From assembly GCF_030690345.1 (NCBI RefSeq), contig NZ_JAUYGV010000001.1, positions 248,001-312,000 of the forward strand: 64,000 nt of DNA. The letters are read 5' to 3'. Of the stretch, positions 1-8,705 are shown in pieces; the stretch's first letter is position 1, and every line of letters starts with the position of its first letter. Origin of the DNA: Rheinheimera sp. (GTDB lineage Bacteria > Pseudomonadota > Gammaproteobacteria > Enterobacterales > Alteromonadaceae). The notes under the pieces were generated by a model. It did not search any database, was not told where the DNA came from, and was given only the letters and a program-made list of their open reading frames with translations. Position numbers and translations under genes: made by a program.

Positions 1-103
1 GGCGGTGCACCGTTTGCGCCTGAAACAATAAATCGTTAAACGGCAGCGCATAAAGTGCATTGACCTGCGCGAGGGTCCAGTCGTGGCGGACAACAGCCTG
101 CAT
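1..103 (-). CDS. bioB: Biotin synthase, N-terminal part (cut by window edge)
   Basis: Only the first 34 codons are present. The translation carries the N-terminal pattern of biotin synthase (a WTLAQV segment followed by LLFQAQ and VHR), which precedes the radical-SAM domain in BioB. BioB inserts sulfur into dethiobiotin, the last step of biotin synthesis. A good ribosome site (AGGGA) lies about 6 bases before the ATG. The gene is divergent from bioA across a 106-bp gap, the usual bioA/bioB arrangement in gammaproteobacteria. The catalytic cysteines are outside the window, so the assignment rests on the N-terminus plus context. Confidence 0.85.
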   Translation of the reverse strand, partial: MQAVVRHDWTLAQVNALYALPFNDLLFQAQTVHR

Positions 104-165
104 AAAAATCCCTGTTTAAATTGAGGTTAAAGGTGTTTTCGGCTAGTCTAACCGCCACCTTCGCG

Positions 166-198
166 TTGTCAACGCTGACCAGAATTAAAACTTTACTA
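166..198. promoter_or_regulatory. Candidate BirA operator between bioA and bioB
   Basis: An imperfect dyad, TTGTCAACG then 15 bases then ACTTTACTA, resembles the BirA (biotin repressor) operator of gammaproteobacteria (TTGTAAACC and GGTTTACAA half-sites about 15-16 bases apart). The half-sites match at 7/9 and 6/9. Divergent bioA/bioB promoters are the classic BirA target, but the match is only moderate. Confidence 0.3.
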
Positions 199-209
199 CA
201 GGTTAAATA

Positions 210-1481
210 ATGAGCATTGATTTAGCTTTTGATCGCAACCATATCTGGCACCCTTATACCTCGATGCAAGATCCCTTGCCGGTGTATCCGGTAGTGGCAG
301 CAAAAGGTTGTGAACTGATACTGGAAAATGCTCAGCGTTTAATTGACGGTACCGCATCCTGGTGGTCGGCGGTACATGGCTATAATCACCCTGCCCTTAA
401 CGCTGCAGTTACAGAGCAGCTTGGCAAAATGGCGCATGTAATGTTTGGTGGCATTACCCATCAGCCGGCGGTTGATTTATGTAAACAACTGCTGAGTATG
501 GTGCCGCCAAATTTAACCAAGGTATTTCTCGCCGACAGTGGCTCCATCGCGGTAGAAGTGGCGATTAAAATGGCGCTGCAGTACTGGCTGGCCAGTGAGA
601 CACCGCAAAAGCAGAAGTTAATCAGCCTGCGTAAGGGTTATCATGGCGATACTTTTGCCGCTATGGCGGTATGCGACCCGGTCGATGGCATGCATGATAT
701 GTTCGCTGCTTTGCTGCCACAGCATTACTTTTTACCGGCGCCGCAAAGCCGCTTTGACGGCGAGTTTTTACACAGTGACATAGCGCCGCTTGAGCAACTG
801 CTGGCAGAAAACCACACTGAAATCGCTGCGCTGATTTTAGAGCCGATAGTACAGGGCTACGGCGGCATGCGCTTTTATCACCCGGAATTTTTACGCCGCG
901 CCAGAGCTTTGTGCGATGAATATAAGGTGTTGCTGATTGCCGATGAAATTGCCACCGGCTTTGGCCGCAGCGGCAAGTTATTTGCCTGCGAGCATGCCGG
1001 CATAGCGCCGGATATTATGTGTGTGGGTAAAGCACTCAGCGGTGGTTATATCACGCTGGCGGCCACACTGTGCACCGATGAAGTGGCGCGCGGTATTAGC
1101 CAAAGCCGGGCCGGCGGTTTAATGCACGGCCCTACGTTTATGGCCAACCCGCTGGCGTGCGCGGTGGCCAATGCCAGTTTAGCGCTGATTGCACAAGGCG
1201 ACTGGCAACAGCAGGTGGCCGCTATTGAGCAACAATTAAAGCAGGAACTGGCCGCCTGTCGCCAATCGCCACTGGTAAAAGACGTACGGGTGTTGGGGGC
1301 TATTGGAGTGTTGGAGATGCATAACAAGGTAGATGTCGGTGCACTGCAGCAGCAATTTGTTGAGCTGGGGGTGTGGATCCGGCCGTTTAACAAGCTGATT
1401 TACGTAATGCCGCCGTTTATTATCCGCCCTGAGCAGCTAAGCCAACTTACTGCAGCCATGCGGACAGTAACCGGAGTTTAA
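210..1481 (+). CDS. bioA: Adenosylmethionine-8-amino-7-oxononanoate aminotransferase
   Basis: BioA transfers the amino group of S-adenosylmethionine to KAPA, giving DAPA in cytosolic biotin synthesis. The 423 residues match the family length. Seen in the translation: the WHPYTSM substrate-loop motif near residue 13, a GYHGDT segment near 143, the DEIATGFGR segment carrying the pyridoxal-phosphate aspartate near 245, and the Schiff-base lysine in CVGKALSGG near 274. It is divergent from bioB and ends almost back to back with the convergent membrane-protein gene, leaving no room for a separate terminator. Confidence 0.95.
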   Translation: MSIDLAFDRNHIWHPYTSMQDPLPVYPVVAAKGCELILENAQRLIDGTASWWSAVHGYNHPALNAAVTEQLGKMAHVMFGGITHQPAVDLCKQLLSMVPPNLTKVFLADSGSIAVEVAIKMALQYWLASETPQKQKLISLRKGYHGDTFAAMAVCDPVDGMHDMFAALLPQHYFLPAPQSRFDGEFLHSDIAPLEQLLAENHTEIAALILEPIVQGYGGMRFYHPEFLRRARALCDEYKVLLIADEIATGFGRSGKLFACEHAGIAPDIMCVGKALSGGYITLAATLCTDEVARGISQSRAGGLMHGPTFMANPLACAVANASLALIAQGDWQQQVAAIEQQLKQELAACRQSPLVKDVRVLGAIGVLEMHNKVDVGALQQQFVELGVWIRPFNKLIYVMPPFIIRPEQLSQLTAAMRTVTGV

Positions 1482-1482
1482 C

Positions 1483-1857
1483 TCAGACCTGCCAATACAG
1501 GTACAGCAGCAAACCTATACTGCTAAGCAGTAACATCACTATATTAAAGTGCAGATGATCGCCGCGCCGGCGCAACCGCAGCCGGTTTAACGATAAACTT
1601 AAAGCACTGACCAGCGCCACGGCCCACAGCAGGTATTGCAGATAAACGGTTAGCTGCGGATGCCAGTCGCTGCGAATTTCTATGCCCCAGTAACGCACCA
1701 GCCCGGTATCCAGATCCGGGCTGGCATAATGCGCCACCACCATACCGGCAATAAATAATAACCAGCCAAATACCGCCAGCCAGTTAAAGGCCCGACATAA
1801 CAGATCCGGCCCTTGGCGACGCTCATATTTTTCCGGTTTTTCCTGCTCTGTGGTCAA
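1483..1857 (-). CDS. Small inner-membrane protein, function unknown
   Basis: A 124-residue protein with a charged N-terminus and three hydrophobic stretches (about residues 25-45, 70-90 and 103-122), separated by a loop containing [14 protein letters not shown]. This suggests a three-span inner-membrane protein. It is a single gene between the convergent bioA and the divergent asnS. I do not recognise a named family and can give no function. The coding call rests on the clean hydrophobic pattern, its length and the tight fit between neighbours. Confidence 0.7.
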   Translation of the reverse strand: MTTEQEKPEKYERRQGPDLLCRAFNWLAVFGWLLFIAGMVVAHYASPDLDTGLVRYWGIEIRSDWHPQLTVYLQYLLWAVALVSALSLSLNRLRLRRRGDHLHFNIVMLLLSSIGLLLYLYWQV

Positions 1858-1881
1858 TTTTAAAGTCCTGATAACTTTTAC

Positions 1882-1909
1882 TTGTTTTGTGCGCCTGGCT
1901 CAGTATCAT
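1882..1909 (+). promoter_or_regulatory. Candidate sigma-70 promoter of asnS
   Basis: TTGTTT, a 16-base spacer, then TATCAT (one mismatch from TATAAT) sits about 50 bases upstream of the asnS start codon. The -10 is good and the -35 is weak. Confidence 0.45.
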
Positions 1910-1957
1910 TACCGCTTTACGCAGTTGTCTAAGTTTACACCCTCTGGAGTTTGTTGC

Positions 1958-3358
1958 ATGACGCACGCCGTTATTAAAGATGTTTTAGCTGGTCGCTATG
2001 CCGTTGGTGAATCAATCACCGTTAAAGGCTGGATCCGCACCCGCCGCGATTCAAAAGCCGGTATTTCCTTTTTAGCTATTCATGATGGCAGCTGCTTCGA
2101 TGCGGTACAGGCCGTAGCCCCTTCAGACTTACCCAATTACGAAGCTGAAGTAAAACGCCTGACCACCTCATGCTCAGTGGCGGTAACCGGCACTGTGGCA
2201 CGTTCTGAAGGCCAGGGCCAGGCATTTGAACTGCAGGCTACTGTGGTTGAAGTATTAGGCTGGGTAGAAAACCCGGACACCTACCCTATGGCACCGAAGC
2301 GCCACAGCATGGAATACCTGCGTGAACACGCGCACCTGCGCGCCCGCACCAACATTATGGGTGCCGTTACCCGGGTACGGCACTGTTTAGCTCAGGCGGT
2401 ACACCGCTTTTTCCATGAGCAGGGCTATTACTGGATCAGCACGCCTATTATTACCGGTTCAGACGCAGAAGGCGCCGGGGAAATGTTCCGCATCAGCACG
2501 CTGGATCTGGAAAACCTGCCGCGTACTGATAAAGGCAACATTGATTACAGCAAAGATTTCTTCGGTAAAGAAACCTTCTTAACCGTATCCGGCCAGTTAA
2601 ACGGCGAAACCTATGCTTGTGCCATGTCAAAAATTTACACCTTCGGCCCTACTTTCCGTGCCGAGAACTCCAACACCAGCCGCCATTTAGCCGAGTTTTG
2701 GATGATAGAGCCGGAAGTGGCCTTTGCCGAATTAAAAGACATCGCCCAACTGGCAGAAGATATGCTGAAGTACGTGTGTAAAGCCGTACTGACCGAGCGC
2801 GCCGATGATATGGCCTTTTTTGCCGAGCGTATCGACCCTACCGCCGTAACGCGGTTACAGCAGTTGGTTGACTCGTCTTTTGTGCGGATGGATTACACCG
2901 ACGCTATCGAAATTTTAAAAACCTGCGGTAAGAAGTTCGAATACCCTGTGGAATGGGGTGTCGATTTGCAATCTGAGCACGAGCGCTACCTGGCTGAAGA
3001 GCACATCGGCGCACCTATCATTATGCAAAACTACCCGAAAGACATTAAAGCCTTTTATATGCGCTTAAATGCCGACGGCAAAACCGTAGCGGCAATGGAC
3101 GTATTGGCGCCGGGTATTGGTGAAATTATCGGTGGCAGCCAGCGTGAAGAGCGTCTGGAAGAGTTTGATAAGCGTTTGGCGGAAATGGGCCTGGATAAAG
3201 AAGACTACAGCTGGTACCGCGACCTGCGCCGCTACGGCACAGTACCCCACGCCGGTTTTGGTTTGGGCTTTGAGCGTTTAGTGTCATACGTTACCGGTGT
3301 AGGTAACGTGCGCGATGTTATCGCTTTCCCGCGTACGCCTGGCAACGCAGAGTTTTAA
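1958..3358 (+). CDS. asnS: Asparaginyl-tRNA synthetase
   Basis: AsnRS charges tRNA-Asn with asparagine in the cytosol. The reading frame is open further upstream, but the ATG giving [10 protein letters not shown] is chosen because a TCTGGAG ribosome site lies about 8 bases before it and because it yields exactly 466 residues, the length of the E. coli enzyme. An N-terminal OB-fold anticodon-binding domain ([14 protein letters not shown] near residue 18) is followed by the class II catalytic domain, with motif 2 around [16 protein letters not shown] (about 230-245) and motif 3 as [10 protein letters not shown] near 433. A strong terminator follows. Confidence 0.97.
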   Translation: MTHAVIKDVLAGRYAVGESITVKGWIRTRRDSKAGISFLAIHDGSCFDAVQAVAPSDLPNYEAEVKRLTTSCSVAVTGTVARSEGQGQAFELQATVVEVLGWVENPDTYPMAPKRHSMEYLREHAHLRARTNIMGAVTRVRHCLAQAVHRFFHEQGYYWISTPIITGSDAEGAGEMFRISTLDLENLPRTDKGNIDYSKDFFGKETFLTVSGQLNGETYACAMSKIYTFGPTFRAENSNTSRHLAEFWMIEPEVAFAELKDIAQLAEDMLKYVCKAVLTERADDMAFFAERIDPTAVTRLQQLVDSSFVRMDYTDAIEILKTCGKKFEYPVEWGVDLQSEHERYLAEEHIGAPIIMQNYPKDIKAFYMRLNADGKTVAAMDVLAPGIGEIIGGSQREERLEEFDKRLAEMGLDKEDYSWYRDLRRYGTVPHAGFGLGFERLVSYVTGVGNVRDVIAFPRTPGNAEF

Positions 3359-3370
3359 TACCCCCGATGC

Positions 3371-3416
3371 ACAACATGCAAAAAAGGCGCTTTAAACAGC
3401 GCCTTTTTTATTGCTC
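3371..3416. repeat. 46-bp direct repeat, left copy (contains asnS terminator)
   Basis: This 46-base segment recurs with a single substitution at 9057-9102. It contains the whole asnS terminator hairpin plus seven flanking bases on each side. A copy of the neighbouring gene's 3' end also recurs beyond the second copy, so this is a duplicated chromosomal segment and not chance terminator similarity. Confidence 0.85.
3380..3410 (+). terminator. Rho-independent terminator after asnS
   Basis: GGCGCT - TTAAAC - AGCGCC hairpin preceded by six A and followed by six T, 20 bases after the asnS stop. The A and T runs make it usable in both directions, so it may also stop transcription of the minus-strand gene on its right. 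Confidence 0.9.
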
Positions 3417-3436
3417 AACATACCGGTTGCTTATGC

Positions 3437-3733
3437 TTAACCATATGAAACAGAAACCACCTTTTCTTGTGGGTTAAATTCTATATTGCAGCTAAGCAAG
3501 TGAAAATGCAGTGCGCTGCTGTGAATAACGCGCTTACCCTGCTGCAGGTTTTCCACTTTGTATTCCGACAAATTAACCGTGTTTAATTGCCGGATCACAC
3601 TTGAGTAAGCAGTGCCTTTACTAACATTGCCGCAAAGATAATACACTTCCTTTCTTGCTTCGTTGGCGTAAAAAGCGAAAACCAGTAAGCCCAAGATACT
3701 GATTAATAACACAATAAATTTTAGTTTAAGCAT
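3437..3733 (-). CDS. Small protein with N-terminal membrane anchor, unknown function
   Basis: A 98-residue protein with a hydrophobic segment at residues 4-22, probably a membrane anchor or uncleaved signal, then a small soluble domain ending HFHLLSCNIEFNPQ. I do not recognise the family. A decayed paralogue of its last part lies at 9935-10060; the two copies differ mostly at silent positions, which supports that this family is or was a real gene under selection. Confidence 0.65.
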   Translation of the reverse strand: MLKLKFIVLLISILGLLVFAFYANEARKEVYYLCGNVSKGTAYSSVIRQLNTVNLSEYKVENLQQGKRVIHSSALHFHLLSCNIEFNPQEKVVSVSYG

Positions 3734-3846
3734 AACCCTGCTGTTTATTACTTGATGTTTTCCAAGAAAGCAACTCAGCCGGCAGCGGCCGAAAAGCCGC
3801 GCAGCGATTGAGATCCAGCGACAAAAGGAGCGATGTTGACGCCTTC

Positions 3847-4359
3847 TTAAAGCTCACCTTTTGCAGACTCATACATTTCTTTTTGAAGCTTTTCCAATAT
3901 CTCGTCAGTTAAACCGTACTTAATTGAAGCAGATTTAGAAATCGGATTTAAAATATCTTCAACTGAATTAAATAACTTAATAGCATCTTCGAGTTCATTT
4001 ATCATTTTTTTTCGGCCAGCTTCGTTTATGAAATCTAAAGCACGATCAACAAAGTATGCATGCGCCAACCAGTTTCTTTTCTGCAACGCCAAAGAAAGAG
4101 TATTTTCAATATCGGCATTGAGCACACCTATTTCTTTTATTGCACCCAATAAGCGGCCCATAGTTTTCTTCGACAAAGCACCATCAAATCGGTCAAAATC
4201 TGCTTCCCATTTCGCACGACTTTCGAATTTAGGCACGTTCTCCTTAAAAAAATCAAAGAAAATAAGTAACTGAACTATTGATTGCTCAACACATTGCGCT
4301 CGATACATTGCGAGACCAAAGTATGCGTAGACTTCTTTGCAGTGTTCAGATGTATCCAT
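3847..4359 (-). CDS. HEPN-like protein, possible RNase or defence component
   Basis: A helical protein of 170 residues containing RNWLAHAYF near residue 95. R-N-x3-H (R-x4-H) is the catalytic signature of HEPN domains, many of which are RNases in toxin, abortive-infection or stress systems. The ATG giving MDTSEHCKEV is preferred because AGG lies 7 bases upstream; an earlier ATG would overlap the preceding gene by 22 bases. The gene directly upstream (115 aa) is in the same unit and could be a partner. HEPN membership is inferred from the motif and helical character only. Confidence 0.6.
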   Translation of the reverse strand: MDTSEHCKEVYAYFGLAMYRAQCVEQSIVQLLIFFDFFKENVPKFESRAKWEADFDRFDGALSKKTMGRLLGAIKEIGVLNADIENTLSLALQKRNWLAHAYFVDRALDFINEAGRKKMINELEDAIKLFNSVEDILNPISKSASIKYGLTDEILEKLQKEMYESAKGEL

Positions 4360-4370
4360 TTTTTGCCTTG

Positions 4371-4718
4371 TTAAACCTTTATGCGATACCACACTGCCAA
4401 CTCCTTTGCAGCTGCTAACTCACTATTCGCTGAAATGATATTTTGCATACCCTTTGGCAATTCAGTGGTTTGAGCTGATTGCACTGCCTGTTTAAGCAAG
4501 CCTAGATATGCCGCTCTGTGTTCTTCTTTGATTGTTTGGTATTCATTGCATATCTGTTGCAGTAAATCAAAGGAATTGGATCCATCAGATAAATTGAAAA
4601 GTAGCAGGTCATACGCGCCGGAAGTGAAGGTTTCATTGGACTGATACTCCGGCACGTTTCCCTTGGATATTTCTATAGATATGGCAATTAACTCTTTGGC
4701 CTTTTGTTCAGTACTCAT
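4371..4718 (-). CDS. Hypothetical protein upstream of HEPN-like gene
   Basis: A 115-residue, mostly helical, soluble protein with no signal peptide or membrane segment. It lies directly upstream of the HEPN-like gene with only about 11 bases between stop and next start, so the two are likely co-transcribed and translationally linked. It is not a recognisable nucleotidyltransferase (no GSxxxGxxxxxSDxD motif), the usual HEPN partner. Family not recognised. Confidence 0.55.
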   Translation of the reverse strand: MSTEQKAKELIAISIEISKGNVPEYQSNETFTSGAYDLLLFNLSDGSNSFDLLQQICNEYQTIKEEHRAAYLGLLKQAVQSAQTTELPKGMQNIISANSELAAAKELAVWYRIKV

Positions 4719-4787
4719 GCTGCCCCTTGAAACTCTAACACCGTAAACACAGGCAAATGCATCGAGGTCCTATTGTGCTTAGCCTTG

Positions 4788-5234
4788 TTATGAATTTACC
4801 CACGAATAACTCTCCGGCCACTCTTCTTGATCGTAATAGATTGAAGTAAACTCGCGCCCCTTTGACTTTACAATACTATTGCACTTAAGGGCGCAACTTA
4901 TAAAGTGCTTCGTCGGGTCAGCCCAGCTTGCGCCTTGTAACTTTTGACCAACCTGCCGATTTGTTGAGAACTCCACTTTTAGCTCTGCGATATCAATGTC
5001 ACCAATTGATAATTTATTGCCCTCAAGGTCGCTAACCATCCAATTGTGGATGCCAGCAACAATTTTTAGTGGCTTAATTTCTTTATCATTGTGCTTACAT
5101 TCTTGACGGAGGATGTCGATAGATAGGACCCCTGACCCAAGCTCCGCCAATGTTTTGTAGTCGAACATCAGCTCCCAGCCGCAAAAAATTTGGCCGAAAT
5201 TTTGAGCTACATGTTTAAGTCGCTTGATGCTCAT
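4788..5234 (-). CDS. Hypothetical protein
   Basis: A 148-residue soluble protein containing several beta-type stretches (KIVAGIHNWMVSDLEG, SIGDIDIAELKVEFS) and two spaced cysteines (CALKC). Its start is 16 bases from the stop of the membrane-protein gene upstream, so both are probably in one operon. I do not recognise the family. Confidence 0.55.
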   Translation of the reverse strand: MSIKRLKHVAQNFGQIFCGWELMFDYKTLAELGSGVLSIDILRQECKHNDKEIKPLKIVAGIHNWMVSDLEGNKLSIGDIDIAELKVEFSTNRQVGQKLQGASWADPTKHFISCALKCNSIVKSKGREFTSIYYDQEEWPESYSWVNS

Positions 5235-5250
5235 GATGATTCATAACTCC

Positions 5251-5832
5251 TTAATCAGCCGACACATTTTCGGTCTGCTGAATTAAATTGTTATGTTCTG
5301 GTTCAACTAAATCTGAAACCATCTGATCATAATTTCTTTGACGAAGCTGAAACGCTAACATCATTGAACTGAGTATCAAGAATACGAATCCTACAACTGC
5401 AGTTGTACCTTTACCGAAGATTAGCACGCCAAAAGAGAACAGAGTAAATGCACTGAAAGTGAAAATACTCAGACGCATGAAGAACTTATCTACAAACCTA
5501 AAAATTCGATTACTTGCTATTTTAGAGTAACGAAACTTTCCGCCACGATAAGAAACAAGGCCCGGAGTTTTTTTGAGCGAAAATATGATCTTTGAACAGT
5601 TATCGTGTTTAACCAGTTCAATTATATCGGCATAGTTCATCCGTAAACCATGAATCAATCGAAATAGCTCTGTAACCGAGTGTTTATTCGCTCGAGAAAC
5701 GGCATCTTCAAATTTTTCCAACAGCTCAGCCTTAATTTTTCTCGTTTGGCTGAGATTGAAGAAAACTAATGCCATCGTTCCAAGTGCTGAAAAAGCACCC
5801 AGCAAAAATTTTGCAGTCAAATCAAAATCCAT
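5251..5832 (-). CDS. Membrane protein with three predicted spans, unknown
   Basis: The ATG giving MDFDLTAKF is preferred over an upstream TTG because it places a hydrophobic segment (LLGAFSALGTMALVFF) directly at the N-terminus. Two further hydrophobic stretches lie in the C-terminal half (SIFTFSAFTLFSFGVLIFG and VVGFVFLILSSMMLAF), enclosing a soluble region rich in charged residues. The layout (193 residues, one N-terminal span, cytosolic middle, hairpin at the end) is seen in several accessory proteins, but no family is recognisable. Likely co-transcribed with the genes on both sides. Confidence 0.55.
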   Translation of the reverse strand: MDFDLTAKFLLGAFSALGTMALVFFNLSQTRKIKAELLEKFEDAVSRANKHSVTELFRLIHGLRMNYADIIELVKHDNCSKIIFSLKKTPGLVSYRGGKFRYSKIASNRIFRFVDKFFMRLSIFTFSAFTLFSFGVLIFGKGTTAVVGFVFLILSSMMLAFQLRQRNYDQMVSDLVEPEHNNLIQQTENVSAD

Positions 5833-5874
5833 TTTTGCCTCGTAAGAAAATAGCGCCAAAAGTAGCGGCGCGCA

Positions 5875-6327
5875 TTAGCGCGCCCAACTATTGTTTTGAT
5901 AATGCAAGAATATATGGACATTATCACTTCGGTCTTGAGCTACGCCTGCCTTACCCCACTTATAAACTGAATAAGACCCTTGCTCTTTGCCGAGTTTTAA
6001 CTGCAACCAATTAAGATGCATTTGCTTACGGTCTTGTGTACTTGAGTAAAAATCATCTGCTTCTATATAGTTTTTCGATAAGTCAGTGAGATGAATAAAA
6101 ACGCTTACTAATTCGTTTCGCTCAAATCTTAGGTTTACTCTAGTTTCAACGTTATCGGCGGTCTCAGCGTATGAGGAAAACTTGCAAGGGACCTTATCCC
6201 GTATTATTTGAACGATCATTTCTTGACCTATTTCGAATGACTCTGGCAGATCTGTAATTTTTGTACTTGGCTTAATTTTAAAGCCGCCCACATTAACCGT
6301 TCCTGTCCATTTGTTGATTTTGATCAT
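5875..6327 (-). CDS. Hypothetical protein
   Basis: A 150-residue soluble protein beginning MIKINKWTGTVNVGGFKI, mostly beta-strand-like in its first half with a C-terminal tail ending HYQNNSWAR. It is the first gene of a minus-strand series that continues to position 3437. The ribosome site is poor (GAGAG next to the ATG). Family not recognised. Confidence 0.5.
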   Translation of the reverse strand: MIKINKWTGTVNVGGFKIKPSTKITDLPESFEIGQEMIVQIIRDKVPCKFSSYAETADNVETRVNLRFERNELVSVFIHLTDLSKNYIEADDFYSSTQDRKQMHLNWLQLKLGKEQGSYSVYKWGKAGVAQDRSDNVHIFLHYQNNSWAR

Positions 6328-6369
6328 CTCTCGATACGCTGTTCTTATCTATAAAAAGTAGACTCTAGG

Positions 6370-6450
6370 TTATGCGAGTTTGCGCTCAAACTCAGCCGGG
6401 CTGACATAGCCAATCACTGAGTGCCTACAAACACGGTTATAAAATATAGC
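6370..6450 (-). pseudogene. 3' remnant of IS3-family transposase (OrfB tail)
   Basis: The minus strand reads AIFYNRVCRHSVIGYVSP then AEFERKLA and a stop. This is the typical C-terminus of IS3-family DDE transposases (FYNxxRxHSxxGYxSPxxFE). Only about 26 codons remain; the catalytic DDE core and both insertion-sequence ends are missing. It marks a past insertion and deletion next to the hydrolase gene. Confidence 0.85.
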
Positions 6451-6566
6451 AAGGGACGTAAGCGCCAAACGCCGCAGTCACGGGCCTTGTCCGGCGAAGC
6501 CGGCTGCCGGTTTACCCCACGTCCGCTTAAGCTAAATGTTGGTGGGACAACTTTGCCATGCTACAG

Positions 6567-7646
6567 CTATTTCGGCAATATCAGTGTCTGGACCGAGTCG
6601 ACAAGCGTACGCGACCAGACACCATCTTTATTGCCGTTGGTCAGATAGATGACGATGTAATGATCATCGAGATTCTCATCGAACAGGATGCGCACCCGCA
6701 CCTTGGCCCCCCCGTCGTGGCCAACCTCGTGCCAACGACCCGACTCACCATAATCCCAGCCGGTTGCAAAAAAGCCGACATTACCGTTAGCAAACTTATA
6801 GGGCTGCCAAAGACGCAGTAGTTCCGCCCTGGAAACAAGACGTCCATGCGCGATGGCGGACATAAATTTGCCCACGTCATCCAGTGTCATGTAACCCCCT
6901 ACGTGCGCGGCGCTGTAATCCGGCCACGCGATCGACATATCAGGCACAATCTGGCCCTCCTGCGCCCGATAGCTGTCAACAAGGCGAGCCTTGGGCACGT
7001 CAGCAAGATCGAACCACGTCTCCTGCAGGCCAAGCGGTTCAATGATCCGCTGGCGCAGCAGTGTGCGGTATGGCGTCCCCGTTACGGACTCCAGAACAGC
7101 TGCAATGACAAGGTTATTGGTATTGGTGTAGCGCGTTCGCTCACCCGGCGCAGATACAGGCAGATCTTTTAAGTTTGCAAAAACGGCTTCCAGGCTGGGT
7201 GGAAACGGGCGCGAGAAATCATTACCGTCGAAATATTCAGGTACGCCCGAGACATGGTTTAAAAACTGATCGATACGGATATTGCGCCAGGAATGCGGCA
7301 GACTCCCGACATAGCGTGAGGCTGGAGCAGAAATATCCAGCTTTCCTTCCTCCTGCAATTGCATAGTGAGGGTGATAGCGAACAGCTTGCTTACTGAGTA
7401 GACAGAGAAAACTGTCTTCGGCGTTACAGGTGTGCCGCCTTCTAATGCGGTCGTGCCGGTAGCATTGCGGTACAGAATATCGCTGTTGTGCAGCACCAGC
7501 ACGGCCTGTGCGGGAATGCCATGTTCTTGTGCGTTAGCGCGCAGTTGAGCATCAACTGCGGCATGGGTATCGATAGCTGAAGTCTGGGCACAGGCGGCGC
7601 CCGCGAGAAATAAATATAGCGAGGCAAGCAAACTACTTTTTGTCAT
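6567..7646 (-). CDS. Secreted serine beta-lactamase-fold hydrolase (class C / DD-peptidase-like)
   Basis: 359 residues with an N-terminal signal peptide (cleavage probable after the GAACA segment, near residue 20). The three motifs of serine penicillin-recognising enzymes are visible: SVSK (SxxK nucleophile and base) near residue 83, YTN (YxN) near 168, and HDGG in place of the KTG box near 315. The protein should act in the periplasm; family members hydrolyse esters, peptides or beta-lactams, so the substrate is open. It looks more GC-rich than the genes on either side and is a single-gene unit between an IS remnant and a palindromic repeat, consistent with separate acquisition. Confidence 0.8.
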   Translation of the reverse strand: MTKSSLLASLYLFLAGAACAQTSAIDTHAAVDAQLRANAQEHGIPAQAVLVLHNSDILYRNATGTTALEGGTPVTPKTVFSVYSVSKLFAITLTMQLQEEGKLDISAPASRYVGSLPHSWRNIRIDQFLNHVSGVPEYFDGNDFSRPFPPSLEAVFANLKDLPVSAPGERTRYTNTNNLVIAAVLESVTGTPYRTLLRQRIIEPLGLQETWFDLADVPKARLVDSYRAQEGQIVPDMSIAWPDYSAAHVGGYMTLDDVGKFMSAIAHGRLVSRAELLRLWQPYKFANGNVGFFATGWDYGESGRWHEVGHDGGAKVRVRILFDENLDDHYIVIYLTNGNKDGVWSRTLVDSVQTLILPK

Positions 7647-7671
7647 TTGATATCCAATTTGAAATGATTAA

Positions 7672-7730
7672 GGTCAGATAAAAGCCTTTTAATTTTTATC
7701 TGACCCCGTTTATTCGGACCCCGTTTATTC
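7672..7730. repeat. Palindromic repeat, left flank of toxin-like gene
   Basis: A perfect 12-bp inverted repeat GGTCAGATAAAA ... TTTTATCTGACC with a 10-base loop (7672-7705), followed by ACCCCGTTTATTC twice in tandem (7703-7715, 7718-7730). Read on the minus strand it shares the pattern AATAAAyGGG(G)TC...CAGATrAAAATTAAAA with the repeat at 8990-9050. Such GGTCAGA / TCTGACC palindromes are typical of sequences mobilised by REP-associated tyrosine transposases; no such transposase is in this window. Confidence 0.75.
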
Positions 7731-7763
7731 CGATGTGACAATACTTTATTCTCTCTGAGTTCT

Positions 7764-8705
7764 TTACTCATCTTCTTGGTAAGGTTCAGTGGAAATCTTT
7801 CCATTACTTGAGGTATAGGCCATTAAACTGTCGCTTTGCAATCGAACTACGCCAAAAACAATCGGAATCTTCGCGAAGTCTTGCCACTCGAGTGTTATGT
7901 TATTCTGCCATTGGAATGTCTGCATACTAACCAAACGAACCAAATGGAGTCCCTGCTCTCTGGCAGTATTTACAATGATCTTGACTAAATCTCGTCGAGT
8001 AAAAAGAGTATCATTGAACTGACCAGAATTGTTAACTATCGAAAATTCCTTGATGATATCAGGAGCGTTCACATTGATATCAGGTGATGTTGTCATCACG
8101 ATTTCCCTGCATTTCATACCGTTTAGATGCCTAAGATCTCCGGTCGAACTAACTACAGTGTGGCAATACAATGCTCCATATCGCATGTTATCATTCTCTA
8201 TAGACGGTTCCCCTAAGAGACCTATAGGGTGAGCATACAGACGATCCATAACTTGACTGAGCGTATAAGGAATTGAGGACTCCCAAAAATTTTCCAGAAG
8301 AGCCTGGCCTGGAGTACCATCAACTGCCGCACCGATTTCTTCCCACATCTCGCTATAGCTCATCTCTTCTCCACTGTCGTGGGTTATGACTCGCTGTACA
8401 ACATCAGCTTCATTACCGGGGAACATCCTGGTTTTCAAATTATCAGGTAAAACTGTCGTGTTTTCTTTCTTTTGGATTGGCTGCTTTTGTTGAGCAAAAT
8501 TATTGTTCACCATTTCCCTAACAGCCTTCGACTGCAGAGCTTGTGGGCTATTGTTAGCGTCCTCTTGCAGTTTTTTTTGTGCAATTGCTTCAGATCGATT
8601 GTTCACGAACTGAAAAGTAGACTCACCAAAGTTTTGCTTTTTAAAAGCTGCATTTGCAGCAGATTGGGTCTTACTTTTTTGAGTTATGTCAGCATGAGTA
8701 TTCAT
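7764..8705 (-). CDS. Polymorphic-toxin-like protein with DUF4157-type leader, peptidase core missing
   Basis: The first about 105 residues (MNTHADITQKSKTQ, STFQFVNNRSEAIAQKKLQE, NNSPQ, QPIQKKEN, LPDNLK) closely follow the leader found before DUF4157 domains, as I remember it. DUF4157 proteins are putative HExxH metallopeptidases often linked to extracellular contractile injection systems and other toxin delivery. Here the leader jumps from LPDNLK to NEADVVQRV, so the HExxH core is absent; a VVQR segment like the one ending DUF4157 regions remains. About 180 residues of unrecognised C-terminal domain follow, in the position of a variable effector. The ATG at MNTHAD is chosen over an upstream in-frame ATG because it begins the conserved leader. 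No signal peptide. Confidence 0.65.
   Translation of the reverse strand: MNTHADITQKSKTQSAANAAFKKQNFGESTFQFVNNRSEAIAQKKLQEDANNSPQALQSKAVREMVNNNFAQQKQPIQKKENTTVLPDNLKTRMFPGNEADVVQRVITHDSGEEMSYSEMWEEIGAAVDGTPGQALLENFWESSIPYTLSQVMDRLYAHPIGLLGEPSIENDNMRYGALYCHTVVSSTGDLRHLNGMKCREIVMTTSPDINVNAPDIIKEFSIVNNSGQFNDTLFTRRDLVKIIVNTAREQGLHLVRLVSMQTFQWQNNITLEWQDFAKIPIVFGVVRLQSDSLMAYTSSNGKISTEPYQEDE

Noticed and set aside
3734..6566. Series of small unrelated minus-strand genes suggested a chromosomal integron cassette array
   Set aside because: No integrase, and the gaps (16-113 bases) do not show paired RYYYAAC / GTTRRRY attC ends; the GC-rich hairpin at 6451-6540 fits neither orientation of attC.
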